The notes beneath the pieces were generated by a model. The model was not told where the DNA came from. It ran no database searches and saw only the letters and a list, made by a program, of their open reading frames with translations. A DNA stretch of 64,000 bases from Strongylocentrotus droebachiensis (lineage: Eukaryota > Echinodermata > Echinoidea > Camarodonta > Strongylocentrotidae): NCBI GenBank assembly GCA_035222895.1, contig JAVYIG010001817.1, forward strand, positions 124,001 through 188,000, read 5' to 3'. Numbering within the stretch: position 1 is the first letter of the stretch; each line of letters starts with the position of its first letter. A program made the position numbers and the translations under genes. Of this stretch, positions 37,601 through 48,117 are shown in pieces.

Positions 37601-39406
37601 TGCAAGGTATACTAATGCTGCTACATGAGTGATAGCGGCAACTATTTCCACCATCTCACAGCTGGGGAGACCATTTTCCTCATCTCTACCCCCTCCCCCC
37701 TCTGACTAATAACGCGACAACACATTCCTCACAAAACTTAGCAGCTAAGTAGAAAATTAAGACAAATTAACATTATAGGAGTACCCTCTTAAATTCTTAT
37801 GATTAATAAAGATTTGGAATAATTACTTAACATTAAAAATTATTTATTTGTGTATACACGAACACATGCAAAAATCTGGCTTTGTATTGAATGAGGACAT
37901 TACATAAGACTCTTAAGAGCACAACATTAACACTAGTGGTCAATGCTAATGCATTTTAATTTTCTATTTTTTTTCTGAGAGGAATGGAAGTGGTGGTTAG
38001 ACTTAGGAACGTAGGATTATATCTAGAATGCGACTACTTACTCTCATTGTAGCGACGTTTATAGACAACTTTCTCTTCCAATTCTAACTCATCGTCGACT
38101 CCATGAATAACAGCAAGGATGGAATCATTCACTTTCTTCTCTGCATGAATAAGCAATACTAGGTGAGATACAAGAGAAAACAAGAACATGGGCATGATTG
38201 ATCATACAAATACTATATACATCACTGAAAATTTGATATTTCCTTTAAAATTTAAAGAATTCATAGAAATGAATCTTCTAAAACCACTTAGGCCATGTAA
38301 AATTGATTTCATGCTTGTTGATCGTCCCCGCCCGCTTCCTTTTTTCCGCCCGCCTCCTTATATTTGATATTTGATATATTTTCTTTTTATTCAGAAAACA
38401 ACACAGAATACTTACCATATGCATCTTTTCCACCTTTTCTTCAAATACGCTGTTCAAATATTCTTGTACAAACATACTAAGACTCTAGAAAAAATTGTAT
38501 TGAAATGTAGAGTGGTTGATATGCTATATGATCGGCGATATGCTGAAGTGAAGCTGCGCTAAAAAATGATGCGATGATGCATGCGCTGCGCATGCATATA
38601 TCGCATGTATATGCTTGAGTCGAGGAGCTAGCTAGAGATGAGTCGATCGAGTCGACTGATCATCGCATCGCAGATACCTCACGATAGCGCGGCCGCGCTC
38701 TATTTCAGACAGCATGCATGCGCGTAAATGCATGCGCATGCAACGACTTGCATACCTTGCCGACGATATATCTACCCATATGGCCAAAGCTGAGATGAGC
38801 CGACTTTTCAGCCAGCTAGCTAGTATAGTGTTGCCAGGTCGTGATAGCCAAAATTGATATTTTAGGGCAAATCAAACTCACTACAGCAACGTTGGTTGAT
38901 GTACATATTCAATTATATACTATTTGTACACGCGGCAGCCATCTTGGGAAAAATATCAAATATCAAATAACATGGTACACCCTCCTCCTCTTTTTCAAAA
39001 AATCCGGACGATCAACATGTAATCAATTTTACATGGCCTTAGACATCTGCATCTGCCCTCTTCATGTTTAATAAAGGATTTTTGCACACAGTTCACAACA
39101 GGCAGCAAAGATGAGCAATACAATACCAGATTCTCGACAAGAATCTGCACAATGTTTACATACATGTAGTTTTGTATTTTAAAAAGTGAAACCTAGACCT
39201 ACATAATGCAGACTGCGGACACTATTTTCTGTATGATCTTGTTTAATATAGACCCATTTTTTTAAATATGACCTATCTTGAACAAAGCTGCAAGATGCTA
39301 GCTGATTATCTGAATCTGAGATGAGATATTGTTTTTTATTATGATTACCGGTATCAATATCATTTCAGTATATAAACGTGAACTTTAACTCACCTCGCCA
39401 TGACAT
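25697..39406 (-). CDS. Death-domain protein with unrecognised helical N-terminal region (11 coding exons, 910 aa)
   Basis: Coding exons: 39394-39406, 38042-38140, 36745-36885, 32970-33188, 31613-31693, 30930-31052, 30285-30425, 29459-29635, 27525-28775, 27031-27138, 25697-26076. All introns are GT/AG and phase 1. Residues 1-331 look alpha-helical (KAIIFLSSRLCEVMKNN, LITWCQRLLDIM-like segments, FPKMADLMFISLERH) and I do not recognise the fold. Residues 332-748, all in one 1251-nt exon, are Ser/Pro/Gly/Asn/Gln-rich and probably disordered. Residues ~822-908 show a death-domain pattern: GSDWKVFAYYYKMRFEEV, then LFNWLHEKRP, then IHQRLDVVRKM. Death domains mediate homotypic assembly in apoptosis and innate-immune signalling, so an adaptor role is plausible but inferred. 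There is no kinase, TIR or caspase domain and no membrane segment. Exon 1 (13 coding nt) is the weakest call. Confidence 0.8.
26328..26985. mobile_element. 658-bp TIR element containing an internal 150-bp direct duplication
   Basis: GTCTGACCACGGACATATTA at 26329 is matched in inverse at the other end (TAATAGGTCCATGGTCTGAC, ending 26985), giving imperfect TIRs of about 35 bp. Inside, 26398-26547 and 26647-26796 are nearly identical direct copies 249 bp apart. Both contain AACATGTTTTTCAAAATAAA. Non-autonomous DNA transposon in intron 10 of the death-domain gene. Confidence 0.65.
31765..31783 (+). repeat. Poly(G) tract in intron 4 of the death-domain gene
   Basis: A run of about 19 G residues on the plus strand (C on the sense strand of the gene). 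A second run of about 22 G lies at 32145-32166. Both could form G-quadruplexes and are prone to length errors. Confidence 0.85.
32035..32085 (+). repeat. (GA)n microsatellite / purine tract
   Basis: AG dinucleotide run inside a longer purine-rich tract (about 31970-32095) in intron 4 of the death-domain gene. Confidence 0.8.
33282..33503. mobile_element. 222-bp GC-rich MITE with TIR GAGGCTGTTCACA
   Basis: GAGGCTGTTCACA starts at 33282 and its inverse TGTGAACAGCCTC ends at 33503. Inner inverted motifs AGATAGCGCGCGC and GCGCGGTCTATCG-type pairs continue the arms. GC-rich against AT-rich flanks, no ORF. Target duplication not clear. Lies in intron 3 of the death-domain gene. Confidence 0.75.
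33587..33610 (+). repeat. Interstitial telomere-type repeat (TAACCC)4
   Basis: Four perfect TAACCC units, the complement of the metazoan telomere repeat TTAGGG, in an intron between a MITE and a SINE. Such short tracts commonly mark old break repair or element ends. Confidence 0.85.
33679..33885 (+). mobile_element. tRNA-derived SINE (tRNA-Thr-like head)
   Basis: The head has a pol III A box (TAGCTCAGTTGG at 33688) and a B box-like GGGTTCCACACC. The anticodon-loop equivalent CTTGTAA would give anticodon TGT (Thr). No acceptor stem closes, and a non-tRNA body follows (GGTAAGGCATTAATCCTCAT, then a GTACTTACAAGCATTAATGC hairpin and TTTCTTAGCAGTCAGGTA). Another tail fragment lies at 7061-7110. 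This is a SINE, not a functional tRNA gene. Confidence 0.85.
35390..35488. repeat. Short inverted-repeat element with ends GAGGCCTGGCT
   Basis: GAGGCCTGGCT near 35390 pairs with AGCCAGGCCTC near 35478, enclosing a GC-rich segment with GGCGCGCC followed by TATAAAATA. Probably a small MITE in intron 3; the TATA-like string is not tied to any gene. Confidence 0.45.
36010..36118. repeat. Short palindromic element (GACCGACAGCCCATGAG)
   Basis: GACCGACAGCCCATGAG at about 36013 matches the inverse CTCGTGGGCTGTTGGTC at about 36100, with a further inner inverse pair (ACAATGTC / GACATGTG). No coding content. Foldback MITE-like, in intron 3 of the death-domain gene. Confidence 0.55.
38416..38475 (-). 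other. Candidate alternative first exon of the death-domain gene
   Basis: The minus strand has an ATG at 38475 opening 20 codons (start MFVQEYLN, end VEKMHM), followed by a strong GTAAGT donor at 38415. It lies between exons 1 and 2, just downstream of a CpG/GCATGC-rich block. Spliced directly to exon 2 it would hit a stop (phase 0 against the required phase 1). It needs another exon or is non-coding. Confidence 0.3.
38565..38760. promoter_or_regulatory. CpG- and GCATGC-rich block, possible internal promoter
   Basis: Unlike the AT-rich surroundings, this stretch is dense in CpG and in short palindromes (GCATGCATGCG, TGCGCATGCA, GCGCGGCCGCGC, GAGTCGACTGATC). It sits upstream, on the minus strand, of the candidate alternative exon at 38416-38475. 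A promoter role is inferred from position and composition only. Confidence 0.3.
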
Positions 39407-39954
39407 GTTGTCGTACATCATGATTGAACTTTGAGAGTGAAGTGTCGTAGCTCAGTTTGAACAAAATGAAATTGAAATGCTTCACATCATAAAAGGAATT
39501 TGGAAACCTCTCTTTAATGTTTTAATGTCAAAATGAAGACGAACTATACTTTCTGAATCCTCAGTCGGAGTGGATAAGTAGACTACTGTCAAAAATTGGC
39601 AAGCACCAAAATGAAACAAAAATGAACAAGCGAGTAAGAAAGTCAAAGGATTACTCTCTGTGCTATACGTTAGCTTGAATAAGTCAATAGGGAATTGCAT
39701 GACGTCACTGAAAGTCAAGTCTAGTCGAGAAGCTAGAGATAATTTCGTTTAAAAACTACCATAAAAATAATCTAATTATCTTTAAATATATTTAAGTATT
39801 TCTCAAAGTTATTACATTTTATAAATCTCTCTTAGAAAAATATAATTTAGTATAAATAAATTATTTTATTCAACAGATACCCGTACTAACTCAGTGAACT
39901 ATGACATGGGGAATTCCCCACTACCACCACCTCCACCACGCACAGAACTGGAAA
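39407..39954. other. 5' flank of the death-domain gene up to the Helitron-like cluster
   Basis: About 550 bp of AT-rich DNA upstream of the ATG at 39406. It probably holds the transcription start and core promoter. No TATA box or CpG island is obvious, and no open frame continues into exon 1. Confidence 0.4.
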
Positions 39955-41810
39955 CTAGAAATGCAATCGTGTCACAACGATGTGCGTGCAATGACGCCGT
40001 GTTTCTACGTGTCGAACGAAAGAGCTTCTCTCGGACTATCCAGAGCAATTTGCACGAAGTCTTTAGCTTCTGTAATATTGGAGACAGGTAGGGCGAAAGA
40101 AAGGCCTCAATAGTGACCTTGATGGGATGGTAGTGACTATATATGCCTACGATGTTTGAAAGAAATTGGGATAGGGGAAACAACGTAGAAAGGGCTCGCA
40201 AGCACTGCGTGCAAAAACAAATGGGATTAGTTGCATGTTCGTCATTGCAATCAAGATCGTTCTAGGGGTCAAAAGCGTGAACCCGATTTGCCCCATAGAC
40301 AATGCGTGTAATGCATGGGCGGAAAACGTACAGGATCTGTATTATGACCGGAGTTAAATTGTTTTTTCTCTCTCTCTTTATGTCTCTTCATGGGCCGTAT
40401 ATGGTGTCATTGGAAAGAGATTTTCATGGTCGTTATTGTAAACTACTCTCTTTTTTTCTATGATAATCCTATCGAAACATGTGATGTAAAATAGATTTAA
40501 AGGACAAAATGGCGTCTTAAATGGCCCCCTTGACCAATTTCAAAAATCCGGCCATGAGGTGCCCTGCGTATTGCATCTCGGAATGTCATTGCAAATTTTC
40601 AAGGAAAAAAAAGGATGTATAGGGGGCGAAAAGTAGTCTGAAAAAAATGACGTCATGGCCGATAAGTGTTATAATCGGGCGGAATTCGTATAGTGACCCT
40701 TGTTCAAATGCGATTTACTCACAATTTTCTGTGTAAACATATACCATACTTGGTATCATTCGAAAGGGCACTTCATTGCGGTCAGTTTGACACCATTTGT
40801 TATCTGCACGCGATGTACTGCACGCATTAAAGGCGCTATTACGTAATGTATAGCAAATTCATCATTTTTGGCGATAACTTTGCGCTGACGTTATTAAAAT
40901 TTACTAAACTTGGCAGCCAGTTGTCACGTATATGGATACATGTGTCTGCCAAGTTTCAACGACGTAGGTATAAATATCGCCATTTTGGAGCAAGTTGAAG
41001 TTATTTCGGAATTTTCTTGAAAATGGCGAATTTGGAGGGCAATTTTCGCAAAGTTGGTCAGTGATAGGGTATATAATTTTGTATATGGCTGGAAAGGGCA
41101 TATCCTCAGGTATCTAAATCCAAAAAAGGGTACGGGTCTGCCAAGCCATAATGGAGATACGGCAACAGAGAGAAAGCCAATTTCCAGAACTTTAGAGGGC
41201 GCTATTTATGTTTTGCAAAGCCATTAGAGCGTGAAATTGGGCATGGCTATCAGCAATTATGAGACAAACATACTGTGAAATTTTAATACAAAACGGACAT
41301 TATATGAGAAAGTTATGGCAGTTTTAGATTATTTAGGGGTCCATTTCTCAAGAATTTTAAAGAGTTTTGACGGAGTCGGTTTCAGATTAGAAATTTGAGT
41401 ACGAAGATGGCATTTTGAAGGTCAAGTTATACGTCGCAGATGAAAGAACATCTCTTGGACTATCTAGGTGAATTTGTTAGAAGTTTGTAGGATCTAGGAT
41501 AGTGGAGATAGGAAGGAAGATAGAAAGGCCTTAAAATGGACCAGAAACGGACAAAATGGCGCCTGGACGGTTATGCATGAGTAATTTCGAAAATCGAAGA
41601 ATGTAGTGACCTTGATGACATGTTAGAGACTATGCCCATGAAATTTGAAAGGAAAAGGACATGAGGAAAGCACCTAACTAGGAATAACAAGCACTACGTG
41701 CAAAACGAATGGGATTTCAGGACGAAAAGGAAAAGGAAAAGGAAAAGGAAAATATTAATGGGGCAGAATGTGAACGAAAACAAGGCAATGACGAAGGGTC
41801 GTCATTGCAA
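39955..41810 (-). mobile_element. Helitron/Helentron-like non-autonomous element, copy A
   Basis: In its own orientation (minus strand) it begins TTGCAATGACG and ends with a 3' hairpin (ATCGT...ACGAT) about 8 nt before the terminal CTAG, followed by host T. These match Helitron 3' ends (CTRR after a short hairpin). Length is ~1.86 kb. It is AT-rich with no helicase, Rep or other long ORF. It forms a 3.8-kb inverted repeat with copy B across a 105-bp spacer. A pyrimidine microsatellite lies just inside the 5' end. Confidence 0.7.
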
Positions 41811-41917
41811 ATACGTATTTTCCACACACACAGAGCCGTGAAAGCCGTGAATCGTATCATGGATCTAAAGAAGATAGAAGAAGAAAAAAAACAAACAGAT
41901 TAGTAGGGATTTTATTA

Positions 41918-43768
41918 TTGCAATGACGACCTTCGTCATTGCCTTGTTTTCGTTCACATTCTGCCCCATTAATATTCTCCTTTTCCTCCTTTTCCTCCTT
42001 ATCGTCAGGAAATCGCATTCGTTTTGCACGTAGTGTTTGTGACTCCTAGTTAGGTGCTTTCCTCATGTCCTTTTCCTTTCAAATTTCATAGGCATAGTCT
42101 CTAACATCTCATCAAGGTCACTACATTCTTCGATTTTGGAAATCACTCATGCATGACCGTCCAGGCGCCATTTTGTCCGTTTCTGGTCCATTTTAAGGCC
42201 TTTATATCTTCCTTCCTATCTCCACTATCCTTCATCCTACAAACTTCTAACAAATTCCTCTAGATAGTCTGAGAGATGTTCTTTCATCTGCGACACATGA
42301 CTTGACCTTCAAAATGCCATCTTCATACTCGAAATTCAAATCTAAAACCGACTCCGTCAAAAATCTCTCAAGTTCTTGAAAAATGGACCCCTAAATAATC
42401 TAAAACTGCCATAACTTTCTCATATAAATTCCGTTTTGTATTTAAATCTCACAGTATCTTCATCTCATAATTGCACATAGCCATGCCAAATTTCACGCTC
42501 CAATGGCTTTGCACAACATAAATAGCGCCCTCTAAAGTTCTGGGAATTGGCTTTCTCTCTGTGGCCGTATCTCCATAATGGCTTGGCAAACCCGTACCCT
42601 TTTTTGGATTTAGATACTTGAGGATATGCCCTTTCCAGCCATATACAAAATTATATACCCTATCACTGACCAAATTTGAGAAAATTGCCCTCCAAATTCG
42701 CCATTTTCACGAAAATTCCGAAATAACTTCAACTTGCTCTAAAATGGCGATCTTTAAACCTAACTCGATGAAACTTAGCAGACACATGTATCCATATACG
42801 TGTCAACTGTCTGCCAAGTTTGGTAAATTTTAATAACGTCAGCGCAAAGTTATCGCCAAAAATGATGAATTTGCTATGCATTACGTAATAGCGCCTTTAA
42901 TGCGTGCAGTACATTGCGTGCAGATGACAATAGTGTCAAACTGACCGCAATGAAGTGCCCTTTCGAATGATACCAAGTATGGTATATGTTTACACAGAAA
43001 ATTGTGAGTAAATCGCATTTGAACAAGGGTCACTATACGAATTCCGCCCGATTATAACACTTATCGGCCATGACGTCATTTTTTTCAGACTACTTTTCGC
43101 CCCCTAAACATCCTTTTTTTTCCTTGAAAATTTGCAATGACATTCCGAGATGCAATACGCAGGGCACCTCGTGACCGGATTTTTGGAATTAGTCAAGGGG
43201 GCCATTTAAGACGCCATTTTGTCCTTTAAATCTATTTTACATCACATGTTTCGATTGGATTATCATAGAAATAAAGAGAGTAGTTTACAATAACAACCAT
43301 GAAATTTTCTTTCCAATGATACCATATACGGCCCATAAAGAGACATAAATAGAGAGAGAAAAAACAATTTAACTCCGGTCATAATACAGATCCTGTACGT
43401 TTTCCGCCCATGCATTACACGCATTGTCTATGGGGCAAATCGGGTTCACGCTTTTGACCCCTAGAACGATCTTGATTGCAATGACGAACATGCAACTAAT
43501 CCCATTTGTTTTTTGCACGCAGTGCTTGCGAGCCCTTTCTAGGTTCTTTCCCCTATCCCAATTTCTTTCAAACATCGTAGGCATAGTCACTACCATCCCA
43601 TCAAGGTCACTATTGAGGCCTTTCTTTCGCCCTACTTGTCTCCAATATTACAGAAGCTAAAGACTTAGTACAAATTGCTCTGGATAGTCCGAGAGAAGCT
43701 CTTTCGTTCGACACGTAGAAACACGGCGTCATTGCACGCACATCGTTGTGACACGATTGCATTTCTAG
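41918..43768 (+). mobile_element. Helitron/Helentron-like element, copy B
   Basis: Starts TTGCAATGACG (hairpin GCAATGACGA / TCGTCATTGC) and ends in CTAG at 43768, followed by T. Full length, 1.85 kb, inverse of copy A. A 74-codon minus-strand frame at 42449-42673 recurs in other copies, but most copy-to-copy differences change amino acids, so it is probably not a gene. Confidence 0.7.
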
Positions 43769-45398
43769 TTTCATTTTGAACGGTGATATCAAACACAAAA
43801 TACATAAATTTTTTCAAGAGATAAAGAGAAGATCTTAAAGGTATTACAAAGTTTCGGGAAATTTTGAAAAATGAGTGGATAGTGATTCTTTACAATTTTG
43901 ATATATTTGGATGCCCCTGTGTATGTATTAAAAGCACTAGAAATTTTAGCCCCTAAAACACTTCTGCTTTCGAGAAAATTTGAATATAAAGATTTACCGC
44001 GGTGCTCCCGGTTAATTTTGATAAATTTCAATTAGCTCCTACGGCCATACAATGGTAGCTACGACCATGAAAATCTCAGAATATGTAGTTGTGGTATATG
44101 ATTTCCGAACGGGAATAGCTAATTGGTCGATTTTAGTGAGAAACATTATTTTTTTAATTAATTAATTTCTTGACCCTGAGAGGGAGCTATACAACATAAA
44201 ATGTTTATTATTTACAATTTCATAACTTTAGACTTGATTTCGACCGCGGCAACGATCACTGAATATTGTAAGATCGCATATGCTTCCAATATGTTCATAT
44301 GAACCAAATTCATGACCCCATGCCAAAACTTTGTATTACCTTTAACCAGTTATGTTTAGGCAGGTAACGTGTATGGAGTCCATATAAATATACAACCCCT
44401 CCCCTTCCCGAAAGAAATAGATGGACGAAAGTTTCATAAGTGAAATGTGGACAATAGGCGGTGTCACACAGAAAAATCCCGACCCATCTTGAATAAACCA
44501 GATTTAAGAAATCTATTTTTTTCATCTACGTCGGTGACAGACTGGTGACAGACAGGCTACGAATAATCCGGATAACTAAAATCCGTATTCTTGATGGGCT
44601 ATTGCGCACGCGCCGTTTAGGTAGATAAGCATTGTGACATCACAAAGTAACACGTCTCATTAAATGCGCGCTAATATAATTGTGCGCGGGTCATTGATAG
44701 CGCGTTGACTTTACACTGACCTTAAAGGGGATTATTTCAACATTGGTGTCAGACAGAAAAATCTCTTGAAAAACCCTTGAAAAATCCTTTCAAGAGAGAC
44801 TTATCTTGCTTCATATGAGGTTTTTTGAAGGGATTTTTGAAAGGATTTTTGAAGGGATAATTGATGTCAGACAGCCAAAAAGAGGATAATTAAAAACCGG
44901 ATAACTAAAATCCGGATTTTGGGGCTCTGTGTGACACCGCCTAATTACTTAAAATTTACTTCCATCATGCTTTTGGCTGCTATACGTATACGCATGGAAG
45001 ACTTTCTGCCTTGACTGTTTTCGTGTCCCATTTGGCATATGAATATTGGAGAAAAACAAAAAGAGATTCGATCATACACAGTAAAATAATAACACACCCT
45101 CAACGCTAAAACGGAGACAGTCCTTTCAATCTAGTCCTCGCAATGGGAAATCCCCATTTTTTCAGAAATGTTTTTACAACAGATGAAAACACAGTACATC
45201 AAAATATGAAGAAATTGTATACCAATAATCTATTTCACTCTACCCAGCTTATTCTACAATAATTACTTGTCATTTATACGCGTTACAGTATTGTTTTCCG
45301 GTCTCCCAGTCCCATGCAGATCGCCAGTAACTATAAAGTCCTATCCATTGTACCTACCGATATAATTTTTATTGTTCATATGGAGCGATACCGTCTTA
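43769..45398. other. Spacer between Helitron-like copies B and C
   Basis: AT-rich DNA without recognisable genes. It contains the 485-bp TIR element described separately. Nothing else stands out. Confidence 0.6.
44457..44941. mobile_element. 485-bp MITE with 15-bp TIRs and TA target site
   Basis: GGCGGTGTCACACAG at 44457 and its exact inverse CTGTGTGACACCGCC ending at 44941 are both flanked by TA (44455-44456 and 44942-44943). A TA duplication is typical of Tc1/mariner-type transposons. Inner sequences include paired CCGGATAACTAAAATCCG motifs and short GAAGGGATTTTTGAA repeats. No transposase ORF. Confidence 0.8.
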
Positions 45399-47224
45399 TT
45401 GCAATGACGACCTTCGTCATTGCCTTGTTTTCGTTCACATTCTGCCCCATTAATATTCTCCTGGTTTTCCTTATCGTCCAGAAACCCCGTTCGTTTTGCA
45501 CGTAGTGCTTGTGATTCCTCGTTCGGTGCTTTCCTAATGTCCTTTTCCTTTCAAATTTCGTAGGCATCATCTCTAGCATCTCATCAAGGTCACCTACTTT
45601 TTCGATTTTCGAAATCAGTCATGCATGGCCGTCCAGGCGCCATTTTGTCCGTTTCTGGTCCATTTTAAGGTCTTTCTATCTTCCTTCCTATCTCCACTAT
45701 CCTAGATCCTACAAACTTCTAACAAATTCCTCTAGATAGTCTAAGAGATGTTCTTTAATCTGCGATGTATAACTTGGCTTTCAAAATGCCATCTTCATAC
45801 TCAAAATTCAAATCTGAAACCGTCTCCGTCAACAATCTCTCAAATGCTTGAAAAATGGACCCCTAAATAATCTAAAACTGCCATAACTTTCTCATATAAA
45901 TTCCGTTTTGTGTTTAAATCTCACAGTATCTTTATCTCATAATTGCACATAGCCATGCCAAATTTCACGCTCCAATGGCTTTGCACAACATAAACAGCGC
46001 CCTCTAAAGTTCTGGGAATTGGCTTTCTGTCTGTGGCCGTATCTCCATAATGGCTTGGCAAATCCGTACCCTTTTTTTGATTTAGATACTTGAAGATATT
46101 CCCTTTCCAGCCATATACAAAATTATATACCCTATCACTGACCAAATTTGAGAAAATTGCCCTCCAAATTCGCCATTTTCAAGAAAATTGAGAAATAACT
46201 TCAACTTGCTCTAAAATGGCGATCGTTATACCTACATCAATGAAACTTTGCAGACATATGTATCCATATACGTGACAACTGTTTACCAAGTTTGGTAAAA
46301 TTCGAATATGTCAGCGCAAAGTTATCGCCAAAAATGATGAATTTACTATGGATTACGTAATAGCGCGTTCAATGCGCGCAATACATTGCGCGCAGTTAAC
46401 AATGGTGTCAAACTGACCGCAATGAAGTGCCCTTTCGGATGATACCAATTATTATATATGTTCACACAGAAAATTGTGAGTAAATCGCATTTGAACAAAG
46501 GTCACTACACGAATTCCGCCGAGTTTCACCTATGACGTCATTTTTTCAGACTGCTTTTCGCCCCTTAAACGTCCTTTTTTTTCCTTGATAATTGGCAGTG
46601 ACATGCCGAGTTCTAATACGCAGGGCAACTCGTGGCCGGATTTTTTAAATTGGTCAATTGGGCCATTTAAGACGCCATTTTGTCCTATACATCTATTTTA
46701 CATCACGTGTTTCGATAGGATTATCATAGAAAAAAAGAGAGTGGTTTACAATAACAACCATGAAATTCTCTTTCTAATGATACCAAATACGGCCCATAAA
46801 GAGACGTAAAGAGAGAGAGAAAAAACAATTTAACTCCGGCCATAATACAGATCCTGCACGTTTTTCGCCCATTCATTACACGCATTGTCTATGGGGCATA
46901 TCGGGTTCACGCTTTTGGCCCCCAGAACGAACTTGATTGCAATGTCAAACATGCACCAAATCCCATTGGTTTGTGCACGCAGTGCTTGCGAGCCCTTTCT
47001 AGGTTCTTTTCCCTATCCCAATTTCTTTCAAACTTCGTAGGCATAGTACCATCCCATCAAGGTCACTGTTGATGCCTTTCTTTCGCCCTACCTATCTCCA
47101 ATATCACAGAAGCTACAGACTTCGTGCAAATTGCTCTGGATAGTCCGAGAGAAGCTCTTTCGTTTGACACGTAGAAACACGGCGTCATTGCACGCACATC
47201 GTTCTGACACGATTGCATTTCTAG
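45399..47224 (+). mobile_element. Helitron/Helentron-like element, copy C
   Basis: Complete copy, 1.83 kb, from TTGCAATGACG to CTAG followed by T. It provides the unoccupied reference for the nested insertion in copy D: GAGAGAGAGAAAAAACAATT at about 46812 is uninterrupted here. Confidence 0.7.
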
Positions 47225-48117
47225 TTTCATATGAAATAACATTAAAGTAACCCCCTCTTGGGGAGGGGGTGGCTTCAAGTAAGTTTTTAGACTAGACCCT
47301 CTAATATTTCCAGGGAGAGGCGCCCAGGCGAGGATCCACGGGAGGGGGGGGGGGGGGGCGACAGTCAACGCCCCCCCCCCCCAAGCAAAAAAAAAACTGG
47401 TAAAAAATAAGATAGTAGCGTTAATTTTACTTTTTATAAACAAAAAACTAAAGCGGGCCCCCACCCTCCCCCCTGGCAAAAAATAAGGTAAGAGCATTTT
47501 TTCTCGCCTCCCCCCCCCAAACAAAATAATCCCCCTTATTCACCGGCTGGCTGAGTCGCCGCTAAATATTTCCTCACATATTGGACCCCCCCCCCCCCGC
47601 TTATTCACCGGCCGACTAAGTCGCCGCTAAATATTTTCTTACGAATTGCCCCCCCCCCCCCTCTTGCCGCCGGCTGGAGGCGCCCCACCGCCCCTTTAAT
47701 TGCTGACCCTGCAATAGGTATAAAGGGAGTTTACATTGTCTGGCACTTTTGAAACACAGGATAATCTCTGCCTTTGTAATTCCTTCTACAATATCGTAAG
47801 GTTTAAATATTAGTATATGGGGTATATGCAAAGGAGCAACAACACAAACAAATGTTGGATGATGAAACTTAATACATTTTGAAGCGACTCCGAACCTAAA
47901 TACTTTTTTTTATTGGATCCTTTACTCATCTTTTTTTATAATTTCTTTTTTGCTTTTCAACAACAAAAAACACGTTCTCCGTCCCTTGGAATCGCCGCCC
48001 TTGTGCCGTGGAATCACGTTATATCGACTGCTACAAACAAACATGCATTGTGAAAAGAAATAACAAAGATTGGGCGCCGATTAAGCAGATTTGCATAATA
48101 ATCGTCTCAGAATGTTT
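47225..48117. other. C/G-tract-rich spacer between copies C and D
   Basis: Contains several C or G runs of 10-17 (for example 47342-47358, 47366-47382, 47587-47598, 47648-47660). Two near-identical segments of about 45 bp starting TTATTCACCGGC lie at 47538 and 47600. No gene. Confidence 0.7.

Noticed and set aside
39899..40201. 100-codon and overlapping frames near 39.9-40.2 kb
   Set aside because: They cover the 3' end of Helitron-like copy A; matching frames recur at the same place in other copies, on both strands.
41709..41903. 64-codon frame with KEKEKEKE
   Set aside because: Product of the purine microsatellite near the 5' end of copy A plus the A-B spacer.
47063..47524. 153-codon minus-strand frame with Gly/Pro runs
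   Set aside because: Crosses the end of Helitron-like copy C and poly(C)/poly(G) tracts; low complexity and no homology recognised.
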